Below, piece by piece: positions 1 to 6,018 of a stretch of DNA of 26,143 nucleotides. Within the stretch, counting starts at the first letter, position 1. The number at the start of each line of letters is the position of its first letter. The position numbers and the translations under genes are program-made. The DNA is taken from contig CAJUFE010000069.1 in the NCBI GenBank assembly GCA_910585635.1, forward strand, positions 1 to 26,143. Direction: 5' to 3'. The stretch comes from an uncultured Lachnospiraceae bacterium. Lineage in GTDB: Bacteria > Bacillota > Clostridia > Lachnospirales > Lachnospiraceae. A model generated the notes under the pieces. The model searched no databases, was not told the origin of the DNA, and saw only the letters and a list, made by a program, of their open reading frames with translations.

Positions 1-337
1 GCAAAAGGCGGTAGTGCGTCCAGGTCAATTGCGAACGCAGTGCGTTCGTATTTGGGAATGTGACATAAAATTTTTTCATCTGCTGCAACGTCCGCACAGA
101 AAAACCCTTGCCAAAGTCTTTGGTCAAACGGCTGGACAACTCCTGTAAAACAGATTTCCCATAATCAGCCCGCGCATTGCCGTTTTGCTCATGCTCTACG
201 ATGATGCGTCCGATCTGCCAGTAGGCTTGTACCATCGCAAAATTGACTGCGCTGTATGCCTGATCGCGCGACAGCAGGAGAGTTTCTTTTATTTTGGAGT
301 AGATGTCCTCATAGGGCATTGATCCACTGTTATTCAT
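1..337 (-). CDS. DUF1016 / YhcG-type PDDEXK nuclease, N-terminal part (runs off window)
   Basis: Reading the minus strand from ATG at 337 gives at least 112 residues with no stop before the window edge. The frame begins MNNSGSMPYEDIYSKIKE and ends RSQLTWTHYRLL. The 'AYWQIGRIIVEHEQ', 'SRLTKDFGKGFS' and 'W(S/T)HYRLL' stretches are typical of the DUF1016 N-terminal domain, whose C-terminal half (outside the window) carries a PD-(D/E)XK nuclease fold. Family members often sit in or beside type I restriction operons. The start codon overlaps the stop of the HsdM remnant by 4 bp (ATGA, 334-337), so the two were translationally coupled. Whether the gene is intact cannot be seen. Function is inferred from family only. 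Confidence 0.8.
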   Translation of the reverse strand, partial: MNNSGSMPYEDIYSKIKETLLLSRDQAYSAVNFAMVQAYWQIGRIIVEHEQNGNARADYGKSVLQELSSRLTKDFGKGFSVRTLQQMKKFYVTFPNTNALRSQLTWTHYRLL

Positions 338-711
338 TCAAAGCTGTTCCTTTCCTTGTCCATGTTCTTCTTAAGAGGGGATTTGAGACCAGTCGCATCA
401 ATAAGCGGAACCTTACCCCTGCGCCGTTCTTCTTTCTTGTTTGTTACAACCCAAATATAAGTGCCAAGGCTGGTATTGTAAAACATACTTTCCGGCAAAG
501 CCACGATCGCTTCTACAAGGTCGTTCTCAAATATATATCGCCGTGCGTTACTTTCTCCGCTTCCAGCATCTCCGCTAAATAAAGAAGATGCATTATGAAC
601 CTCTGCAATACGGCTTCCAAGAGACGTATCCTTTTTCATCTTTGCCACATTGTTCAAAAGGAACAGCAGTTGACCATCGATTGTGATCGTCCATGTGTCT
701 TTATTCCCTTC
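334..711 (-). pseudogene. hsdM: Type I restriction-modification methylase HsdM, internal fragment
   Basis: The minus-strand frame between an in-frame stop at 712-714 and the stop at 334-336 encodes about 125 residues that match the middle of N-6 adenine DNA methylases of type I systems: 'DGQLLFLLNNVAKMK', 'GSRIAEVHNASSLFSGDAGS', 'GESNARRYIFENDLVEAIVA', 'LPESMFYNTSLGTYIWVVTN' and 'KVPLIDAT'. Full-length HsdM is about 500 residues or more. Here the N-terminal half, including the SAM-binding and NPPF/Y catalytic motifs, is absent, and the frame also stops soon after 'LIDATGLKSP'. This is a deletion remnant, not a working methylase. It lies just downstream of a broken XRE-type gene, an order common in Firmicutes type I loci, and ends in a 4-bp overlap with the DUF1016 gene. 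Confidence 0.85.
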
Positions 712-757
712 TCACGGAGATTGGCGTCTTCCGGCTTATAGCAGATTTATTGTTGTT

Positions 758-990
758 TCAAAACGCATATTCTGTAAAACCGATCCACTGTTCTTCTACC
801 ATTTCCATAATATCACAGACATCGCATCTTAGGGCTGTGCAGATTTTTTCAATGATCTCCGTATTTACATTTTCATTTTGCCGAGCTTTGTAACGGATGC
901 CGCACTGATCCCAGCTAATTGTTGCAAGTCTTTTTTCTTCATATCCTTATCGATCAATAGTTTCCATGATTTTTTGTAACTGATAGCCAT
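758..990 (-). pseudogene. XRE-family (Cro/C1 HTH) regulator with a one-base frameshift
   Basis: From ATG at 990 (GGGAGG ribosome binding site 7 nt upstream) the minus strand reads MAISYKKSWKLLIDKDMKKK, then DLQQLAGISAASVTKLGKMKM, and stops at 865-867. Shifting by one base after 'KLGK' restores the family ending: 'NENVNTEIIEKICTALRCDV' then 'CDIMEMVEEQW', stopping at 758-760. Intact homologues read 'KLGKGENV...LKICxALxCDxxDIME', so one A has been lost from the A-run around 881 (AAAA where AAAAA is expected). Small XRE regulators of this type commonly head type I restriction operons, matching the HsdM remnant downstream. A sequencing error in a homopolymer would look the same. Confidence 0.8.
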
Positions 991-1042
991 GAATGGACCT
1001 CCCTTGTCTGGGGATGTGCCGATCTAAAGATCTCTGCTGCTT

Positions 1043-1072
1043 ATTATAACACGACTGATCCCCCAAACGCAA
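1043..1072 (-). promoter_or_regulatory. Promoter upstream of the broken XRE gene
   Basis: On the minus strand there is TTGCGT (1072-1067), an 18-nt spacer, then a perfect TATAAT (1048-1043), 53 nt before the ATG at 990. The spacing and the perfect -10 make this a good sigma-A-type promoter. It sits directly beside the 28-bp palindrome at 1074-1101. Confidence 0.55.
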
Positions 1073-1073
1073 G

Positions 1074-1101
1074 ATTTCCTCCGGCGATCGCAGGAGGAAA
1101 T
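1074..1101. repeat. 28-bp near-perfect palindrome, candidate operator
   Basis: ATTTCCTCC and GGAGGAAAT form 9-bp perfect arms around GCGATCGC, itself an 8-bp palindrome (1084-1091), with only one mismatched pair (1083/1092). It touches the -35 element of the XRE promoter, so an operator for the XRE regulator is a reasonable inference. A transcript from here would fold into a hairpin, but there is no T-tract, so a terminator is unlikely. Confidence 0.6.
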
Positions 1102-1189
1102 GCGGATTTCTATTGAATTTTTGCTTCAGCTAACAGAGGTGATATTTACACAAGTGATAAAGATCGTTTTTGTGAGTTTATGGGTGGAT

Positions 1190-1297
1190 CTATCCTTGAT
1201 AAATGGTCTCTTGGTTGCTGATGGGATCACTCTCACCTTGGAGTCCATCGCCACGGGAGAGCCTCCCATACAGCGGGGTGATCTTGGTTTTCGTCAT
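1190..1297 (-). pseudogene. Serine recombinase (Tn4451 TnpX-like), N-terminal stub
   Basis: From ATG at 1297 (AAGGAG about 13 nt upstream) the minus strand reads MTKTKITPLYGRLSRGDGLQ then GESDPISNQETIYQG and stops at 1190-1192, 35 residues in all. Large serine recombinases of Tn4451-type elements in Clostridia begin almost identically ('M.K.KITALYERLSRDDELQGESNSISNQK..L.DYA'), with the catalytic Ser in the 'RLS' motif. The full protein is several hundred residues; only this stub remains. The downstream sequence does not continue the resolvase domain in any frame I tried. It is probably the scar of an excised or decayed mobile element. Confidence 0.75.
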
Positions 1298-1319
1298 AAC
1301 GTCTGTCTCCTTACATGAA

Positions 1320-1388
1320 ATATGCTCTAAATGTGTCCTTCACTAACCATGAGAAGATCTCGTGATCAAGAAGTCATTTAGAGCATAT
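1320..1388. repeat. Perfect 14-bp inverted repeat upstream of the recombinase stub
   Basis: ATATGCTCTAAATG at 1320-1333 is repeated as its exact reverse complement at 1375-1388, with 41 bp between. It lies just upstream of the recombinase stub (start at 1297). It has no T-tract, so a regulatory hairpin or an element boundary fits better than a terminator. Confidence 0.6.
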
Positions 1389-1422
1389 AGCACCAGATAT
1401 TTTTTGATCCTTGCTGTTCTTT

Positions 1423-1950
1423 TTACTGCCGGTTCTGCGGCGACTCCGGACTCTTTAGATCCCCCACAGAGGCCACCGCGATCCGGATCGCCAGCTTGGT
1501 GACGAAGAAGGCGCAGATAAAGCTGATCACGAACATGATCGGCCAGTCGTGGAGCACGCCGCTCCAGAAGACCGCGCTGACGCTGGGCAGAGCGCCCGCG
1601 GCCACGGCCCCCTCGATCGCCGGGTTGTTGAACACGTTCACAGCGGTCAGTACCAGGGTGGCCGTGGTGTTGAAGAAAAAGGTACCCACGGCATTTTCTA
1701 AGAGGATGTGGGGGAGGGTCTCCGGCTTAAAGCCAAACTTCCGGCCCAGGGCAAAGCTCCAGTCAGTCAGGGGCAGGAGCATGCCGGTGAGGGAGATCGT
1801 GAGGAAGGCGGTCCCCCAGTTCTTGATCAGGGCGGGGATGGAAAATCCCAGATGCGCCACGAAGATGGCGGCGGTAGCCATGATCAGGGAGATACAGATC
1901 GCGACTACGGAAGAGATGATCATGCCAAAATGATTTTTGTAAAAGTTCAT
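1423..1950 (-). CDS. Four-helix integral membrane protein, DUF2798-like
   Basis: This 175-residue protein starts at ATG 1950, chosen because AAAGGAG stands 6-7 nt upstream; the longer open frame to 2070 has no such site and reads into low-complexity sequence. Four hydrophobic segments are visible: 'MIISSVVAICISLIMATAAI' near 10-30, 'WGTAFLTISLTGMLLPLTD' near 46-65, 'VGTFFFNTTATLVLTAVNV' near 89-107 and 'DWPIMFVISFICAFFVTKLA' near 139-158. The pattern resembles two copies of the short two-helix DUF2798 unit, in which a Trp/Pro pair precedes the second helix. No catalytic residues are evident and the function is unknown. The gene stands alone, with no close partner on its strand. Confidence 0.7.
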   Translation of the reverse strand: MNFYKNHFGMIISSVVAICISLIMATAAIFVAHLGFSIPALIKNWGTAFLTISLTGMLLPLTDWSFALGRKFGFKPETLPHILLENAVGTFFFNTTATLVLTAVNVFNNPAIEGAVAAGALPSVSAVFWSGVLHDWPIMFVISFICAFFVTKLAIRIAVASVGDLKSPESPQNRQ

Positions 1951-2049
1951 AAAATCTCCTTTCGGTCGTGCGGGCTTTTTGTCGGCCCGTCGGACTTTTT
2001 CGTGTGGCGGCGTGTTTGCTGCCGGGTATATGGGAGCCTGCGGTGGACA

Positions 2050-2124
2050 GCCTGTATCCAGGTATGCCAAATGCGCTGCCAGATCTTCCTGTGTGTGGTC
2101 CGTCCGTTGCCTGGCGCATGGCAG
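2050..2124 (+). repeat. Dispersed repeat, copy A (partial)
   Basis: This copy shares 'CAGGTATGCCAAATGCGC', 'GCCAGATCTTCCTGTGTG' and 'GGCGCATGG', in the same order and spacing, with the copies at 4768-4862 (plus) and 5894-5986 (minus). It lacks the 5' GC-rich hairpin present in the other two. It is non-coding and lies between the membrane-protein and methyltransferase genes. Confidence 0.65.
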
Positions 2125-2236
2125 TCACTATGCATGCACGATGCTCCGACACAGGGAGGTTTGGGCATATCCGGTCAGCCTCGTGTGTCCCGGGGGCCGG
2201 TCGGGGCATCCCTCTCTCATGTACCCTGCGGTCCGG

Positions 2237-3124
2237 TCAGGGGTGGACGATCATGACCGAGCCCTCCAGATCCCCTAAGGGGAGGATGAGGAAGGCGCCG
2301 TAACGCGTTTCTAAGTCCTCCACCGCTCTATGTATGCCGCCGTACCGGGTGCTCTCGTAGCCTTTTACGAGGAGTATGCCTCCCTGGCTCATCCTGGGGA
2401 AGAAGAACTCCAGGCCGGCGTAGGTGGGCTGATAGAGACAGGCGTCCAGACAGACCAGGGCGAAACGTTCCTCCTCCAGCTCCAGGGCCGTCTCCGGGAA
2501 CCAGCCCTTTTTCAAGGTCACAAGGTCCGGGAAGGGCATACGGGATAAGAGCGTTTCCTCCTGCACATCCCCATACTCGCCTACAGAGGCTTTCGAGCAG
2601 CCCAGAGCCTCCTCTTTTGCGATATCCCGGGGATCGAAGCCCTCCATCGTATCGAAGAGGTAGAGCTGCCGGCCCGGCATCAGGGCGTTCAGCTGCCAGG
2701 AGAGATCCCCCTTTCCACAGCCCAGCTCCGCCACGCTCCCGGTGATGGCCAGGGTCTCTAAGCGCCTGGTGAGGCGGCGCAGGACGGCTCCGGTGACGGA
2801 GAATTCCTCCGCCATGGTCCCGATAAAACGGATATCGTTCTCGAAACCGGCCCGGATGGCCATGTACTGCAGGGCGTGGCTCTTCTCCGGATCCGTGGCG
2901 GCGATGATACAAAGGTCCGGCTGCAGGGACACGGCCAGGTCGATGGGCATCACCGGGAGCCCCTCGATCTCCTCTTTCAGCTTCCCGGTATCCGGGTCCT
3001 CAAATACATTCCAGGTCTCCGGGCAGGCGTTTCCGATGCCCACCAGCTTAAGCTCCTTCGGGTTTAAAAGGTCGGAGACCGGGAGGCTCAAGTGGTCCGT
3101 CTCCAGGATGATCGCAGTCTTCAT
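2237..3124 (-). CDS. TylF/MycF-type SAM-dependent methyltransferase with N-terminal Rossmann-like domain
   Basis: The protein has 295 residues. The C-terminal half (about 115-295) is a SAM methyltransferase of the macrocin O-methyltransferase (TylF) type: the SAM-binding loop 'AELGCGKGD' (132-140), the acidic strand end 'LYLFDTMEGFD' (154-164), then 'FALVCLDACLYQPTYAGLEF' and 'GGILLVKGYES', the usual metal-binding Asp region and following strand. The N-terminal ~110 residues ('KLVGIGNACPETWNVFED', 'LQPDLCIIAATDPEK', 'DIRFIGTM') look like the Rossmann-like domain often fused to such enzymes in glycan or capsule loci. AGGAGGTG lies 11 nt before the ATG, a slightly long spacing. No sugar-biosynthesis neighbours are present, so the substrate is unknown. 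Confidence 0.75.
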   Translation of the reverse strand: MKTAIILETDHLSLPVSDLLNPKELKLVGIGNACPETWNVFEDPDTGKLKEEIEGLPVMPIDLAVSLQPDLCIIAATDPEKSHALQYMAIRAGFENDIRFIGTMAEEFSVTGAVLRRLTRRLETLAITGSVAELGCGKGDLSWQLNALMPGRQLYLFDTMEGFDPRDIAKEEALGCSKASVGEYGDVQEETLLSRMPFPDLVTLKKGWFPETALELEEERFALVCLDACLYQPTYAGLEFFFPRMSQGGILLVKGYESTRYGGIHRAVEDLETRYGAFLILPLGDLEGSVMIVHP

Positions 3125-3570
3125 GATCGTAGATACACCTCCTGTCTATGGTCTGTGTGCCTGGCCTTATCGTCTCGATCTCCTGGGATACACCCATCCT
3201 AAGAGATAGCTCATATCCCGAGATGATCTGTTGAAAATAACGATATAGACCCATGTGAGCACCAACCTATTGGATATTTTTATCATCCCATAGACGAGCA
3301 TCATTTACAAGTAGCCGCGGTCACAGGTGGAGTCAGATAACAGGTGTAGTGTAGACAACGGATGTGGCGGGGGATGCTTCCGGTAGACCGGCGGGGCTGT
3401 TGACCGGGTCTGTTAAGATAGAGACAACAGAGAAGAAGGAGATCTTTATGTGCAAGGATGTGATCTACAGCAGGCTGATGCGCCTTGTGGGATGTGAGTA
3501 GGAGAGAGGCGGGACCGTCAGGGGCAGGGCTGCGAAAGGCAGGCCTACCCCTGATGTCCGTATGGAAGGG

Positions 3571-3660
3571 ATCGGGATGTAGCAGATTGGGATGCAACAG
3601 ATCAGGATGCAACAGATCGGGATGCAACAGATCGGGATGTAACAGATCAGGGTGTCTGGA
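3571..3660. repeat. 15-bp tandem repeat, five copies plus a degenerate sixth
   Basis: The unit ATCGGGATGCAACAG (variants at the third to fifth and tenth to eleventh bases) repeats at 3571, 3586, 3601, 3616 and 3631, followed by a decayed unit at 3646-3660. The period is a multiple of three, which keeps open frames on both strands, but there is no support for translation. Confidence 0.9.
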
Positions 3661-3740
3661 CTGTTACATAAATATAGGGCATATCCCATGATCGTAGTCT
3701 ATGTTACTTGCGTTCGATCTGTTACAGGAGTATGATCATA

Positions 3741-3806
3741 GTAGATCGTGGCTTATGTTACAGTAGATCGTGGCTTATGTTACAGTAGATCGTGGCCCAT
3801 GTTACA
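3741..3806. repeat. 22-bp tandem repeat, three copies
   Basis: GTAGATCGTGG(CTT/CCC)ATGTTACA repeats at 3741, 3763 and 3785. The first two copies are identical and the third differs at two bases. Looser relatives (…GTAGTCTATGTTAC…) precede it near 3696. The array lies about 170 bp upstream of the Crp-family gene, where repeated binding sites are possible. Confidence 0.9.
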
Positions 3807-3973
3807 TGGGCATATCGCTGTATCTGCGCAGTGTGTGCAGTGCGGTCTTGGTATGGTCCGATCAGGAGCTGTGAGTAAGGCTGTACGTAAAAAGGGACCG
3901 TGTCTTTTGATAAAAGGACCTGTAGACAAGAGGACCCGTAGGCACAGCCGGTATAAAAGAAAGTCGAGGAGTC

Positions 3974-4684
3974 ATGGAGCAGTCGAGAGTTAAGAAGGCG
4001 CCCGCGCCCCACACCCAGTTCGTTTCCCGTTTACTATACCTCCCCAGAGGGATCGCCCGGCTGGAGAAGCTGGGAGAGAAGAAGCAGTTCCCCAAGGGCC
4101 ATATCCTGATCCAGGCGGGGGAGATGGCCCGGTATTGCTATATCGTGAAGAAGGGACGTGTGATCGCCTATGAATATACCTTGAGCGGGGAAGAGCGGAT
4201 CTACAATTTCAATGAACAAAATTCCCTTCTCTTAGAGGCGAACCTGCTCTTTGACTATCCGTCCCCCGTCTGCTTTAAGACCGTGCAGCCTTCAGAGCTG
4301 ATCTGCATCGATAAAGAGACCCTGATCAAGAGCATCCAGGCGGATCCCCAGGTGTCTATGGATATCATGGAATCGCTGGCCACCAAGTTCCTGTCCTCCA
4401 TGGAACAGATCCGCCACGCCAATTTCCACAATGCCGGCTGGAAGATCTGCGACCTGCTGCTGGTCTTTGCCGACCGCTATGGTGTACCCTATGACGGGAA
4501 GGTCCTGATCAAAGAGAAGATCAGCCAGCAGCTCTTGTCCAACCTGCTGGGGATCAACCGGGTCACGGCTGTGCGGGCGATCAAGGAGTTAAAAGAGATG
4601 TCCCTGATCGAGCAGATCAACGGGTTTTACTGCATACGGGATGTGGAGCGGCTGAGGCGGCACCAGGACAGGCTGCTGCAATGA
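3974..4684 (+). CDS. Crp/Fnr-family transcriptional regulator
   Basis: The protein has 236 residues. The N-terminal half is a cyclic-nucleotide-binding-type beta barrel: 'LEKLGEKKQFPKGHILIQAG' (about 31-50), 'YCYIVKKGRVIAYEYTLSGE' and 'RIYNFNEQNSLLLEANLLFD'. A long connecting helix follows ('MDIMESLATKFLSSMEQIRH'). The C-terminal part is a winged helix-turn-helix with 'ISQQLLSNLLGINRVTAVRA' as the DNA-recognition helices and 'IKELKEMSLIEQINGFYCI' as the wing. No Fnr-type N-terminal Cys cluster is seen, so oxygen sensing through an Fe-S cluster is unlikely; the effector is unknown. GAGGAG lies 4 nt before ATG 3974. The gene stands alone between repeats, so its target is not given by context. 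Confidence 0.9.
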   Translation: MEQSRVKKAPAPHTQFVSRLLYLPRGIARLEKLGEKKQFPKGHILIQAGEMARYCYIVKKGRVIAYEYTLSGEERIYNFNEQNSLLLEANLLFDYPSPVCFKTVQPSELICIDKETLIKSIQADPQVSMDIMESLATKFLSSMEQIRHANFHNAGWKICDLLLVFADRYGVPYDGKVLIKEKISQQLLSNLLGINRVTAVRAIKELKEMSLIEQINGFYCIRDVERLRRHQDRLLQ

Positions 4685-4767
4685 GGGCAAAGATGATCTG
4701 CTCGCCGGTCCTGGCGGACAGGCTGCCTCTTTGCGGATGATCCTGTCAGGTTGCTTATGAAGTTTTG

Positions 4768-4862
4768 CCGCCAGATAGGCGGCCTGCGTTCAGGGATGCC
4801 AAATGCGCCCGCCAGGCTGTTCTGTGTGGTGGTGCGTCTGCTGACCGGGCGCATGGAGGTTC
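4768..4862 (+). repeat. Dispersed repeat, copy B
   Basis: This ~95-bp copy starts with the hairpin CCGCC-AGATA-GGCGG and aligns along its whole length, at about 80% identity by eye, with the reverse complement of 5894-5986. Shared blocks include 'GATAGGCGGCCT', 'ATGCCAAAT', 'CGCCCGCC', 'TGGTGGTGC' and 'CGCATG'. It ends at the stop codon of the cell-wall protein gene. Confidence 0.8.
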
Positions 4863-5544
4863 AGTGGCAGTTTTTGCACGCCGCGTAGCCCTGGGAGATC
4901 AGATAGCTCTCGTCGCTGCAGTAGCCCGTGTTCTTGCTCTTCATATCTTTTACGGATCTACAGCCAGGCACATGGTATTTTTTCGTGTTGGTGTTCACGA
5001 TGATCGTATAGCCGTCATAGGGGGTCCGTGAGATCCCGGCTGGAGATGCGGCGGATGTGTCCTGGGCGTAAGATGGATCCGATGCCGTATAAGCTCCGGA
5101 ACGGCTATCAGAGAAGGACATATCCCCGGCCGTGCTGCCTGCGGTGGTCTGGGCCTGGGTGGCGGGAGCGGCGGATAGCGCTTTGGTCTGGACGACACCG
5201 TTCACCGTCCAGGCTCCGCTGGCGTCTACGGTGCAGCCATCCGGTGTGGTGGTGGACATGAGGCAGTACCCGGCTTCATTGAAATAGTAGCACTCGCCGA
5301 TGCTGTCGCCGTTCCCGTCGATCCATTGCCAGGTACTGATGGGATAGCTGCCGTCATCGTTCTGATACCACCAGCCGTTCTGATCGCTCTTCCAGGTCCC
5401 GGCCCATGCGGTCAGCCCCATAGCGGCGCTGACGACCGTTGCCAGGAGCCAGGTGATGAGGTGTTTAGGGAAATGCGTGGCTTTTCTGCTCTGTAAAGTG
5501 TTTTCGTGTTTTCTGTTTTCTTTTTCCGTCTTTTTCATCTTCAT
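4861..5544 (-). CDS. Secreted cell-wall-binding-repeat protein with C-terminal His/Cys motif
   Basis: The start at ATG 5544 is chosen over the upstream frame (to 5643) because AAGGAG lies 8 nt before it. The product has 227 residues. A Lys-rich N-terminus precedes a hydrophobic signal segment (about 29-46) with a likely cleavage site after 'AWA'. Residues 50-120 carry choline-binding/CW_binding-type repeats ('GTWKSDQNGWWYQNDDGSYP', 'STWQWIDGNGD', 'CYYFNEAGYC'). A Ser/Thr/Ala-rich linker (about 122-172) leads to a C-terminal module 'KKYHVPGCRSVKDMK...CSDESYLISQGYAACKNCH'. Its H191, C195, C223 and C226 form the HxxxC...CxxC pattern seen at the end of many Firmicutes nuclease or envelope proteins, probably a metal site. 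It probably sits at the cell wall; no enzymatic domain is visible. Confidence 0.8.
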   Translation of the reverse strand: MKMKKTEKENRKHENTLQSRKATHFPKHLITWLLATVVSAAMGLTAWAGTWKSDQNGWWYQNDDGSYPISTWQWIDGNGDSIGECYYFNEAGYCLMSTTTPDGCTVDASGAWTVNGVVQTKALSAAPATQAQTTAGSTAGDMSFSDSRSGAYTASDPSYAQDTSAASPAGISRTPYDGYTIIVNTNTKKYHVPGCRSVKDMKSKNTGYCSDESYLISQGYAACKNCH

Positions 5545-5686
5545 GACGATCTCTCCTTTTCCTTGTGGACAACAGGACTTTTTAGCTGCCATTTTTTCCA
5601 ATTTTCTTACTTTAATTGTAAAAAAGTTGAAGGGAAAAAGCAAGGAAAAACAAAAACGGACGCTGGCTAGACATTGATCGTGTCAT

Positions 5687-5703
5687 GTTCCACAGGTTGG
5701 CCA
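5687..5703 (+). repeat. 17-bp block shared with 9696-9712 (inverted)
   Basis: GTTCCACAGGTTGGCCA here is the exact reverse complement of TGGCCAACCTGTGGAAC at 9696-9712. Both lie in intergenic DNA. A 17-bp exact match within 26 kb is unlikely by chance and points to another small dispersed repeat. Confidence 0.6.
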
Positions 5704-5893
5704 AGGGGGATCGTCTTTTCACTTGTTTTTTATCTGGCTATGCTATACGATATCTACGAGGTCATGATGTACTCTGTGAGGTGGGTGCGGCAAGCCGGAT
5801 AGCGGGAGAAAGCACCACGGAAAACGATATGGCAATGTCGGACATTTTTGTGTAGGAGCGGGCTTGGACATAATGGTACCAAAAATGGTACCA

Positions 5894-5986
5894 AACCTTC
5901 ATGCGTTCGGCAGCGGATGCACCACCAGGCAAGAAGATCCGGCGGGCGTATTTGGCATACCTGGACTTAGGCCGCCTATCCGGCGG
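5894..5986 (-). repeat. Dispersed repeat, copy C
   Basis: This is the inverted partner of copy B (4768-4862). The hairpin arm CCGCC-TATCC-GGCGG lies at its right end in plus-strand coordinates. The copy ends 32 bp before the kptA start codon, so transcripts of kptA from further upstream would carry it in their leader. Confidence 0.8.
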
Positions 5987-6018
5987 CGGGATCACATAGC
6001 AAAGGAGTGGAGGACGAT

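Larger units (their letters stand above)
991..1422. other. Mostly non-coding remnant region
   Basis: No intact gene is seen between the XRE pseudogene and the membrane-protein gene. The stretch holds the XRE promoter, the 28-bp palindrome, the recombinase stub and the 14-bp inverted repeat, each listed separately. The plus-strand frame at 1100-1318 is antisense to the recombinase stub and has no recognisable domain. Confidence 0.6.
3125..3973. other. 849-bp gene-free stretch with two tandem arrays
   Basis: No frame here has a recognisable domain or a good start site. The open frames that cross it on both strands owe their length to the 15-bp repeat array (3571-3660), which is in frame and lacks stops. 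The stretch also holds a 22-bp triplicate (3741-3806). It lies between the divergent methyltransferase and Crp-family genes, so promoters for both must be here, but I could not pick a convincing one. Confidence 0.55.
5545..6018. other. 474-bp intergenic stretch with repeat elements
   Basis: No gene is supported here. The stretch holds the upstream region of the cell-wall protein gene, a 17-bp block shared in inverted orientation with 9696-9712 (at 5687-5703), a direct repeat ATGGTACCAAA (5875-5885 and 5886-5897 region) containing two GGTACC palindromes, and dispersed-repeat copy C. Confidence 0.55.

Noticed and set aside
1320..1388. Rho-independent terminator of the membrane-protein gene
   Set aside because: The 41-nt loop is too long and no T-tract follows on either strand.
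1708..2303. Overlapping open frames on both strands around 1,700-2,300
   Set aside because: The only supported protein is the membrane protein on the minus strand ending its reading at 1950; the others are low-complexity shadows across dispersed repeat copy A.
3301..3691. Open frames on both strands with repeated His-Pro-x-Leu-Leu or Cys-Asn-Arg-Ser-Gly residues
   Set aside because: They are produced by the 15-bp tandem array, which has no stops in several frames; there is no ribosome binding site or domain.
3571..3806. CRISPR array
   Set aside because: Gapless 15- and 22-bp units without spacers.
5762..5995. Minus-strand ORF containing 'WYHFWYHY'
   Set aside because: The motif comes from the duplicated GGTACC element and the frame runs through dispersed repeat copy C; no start signal or domain.
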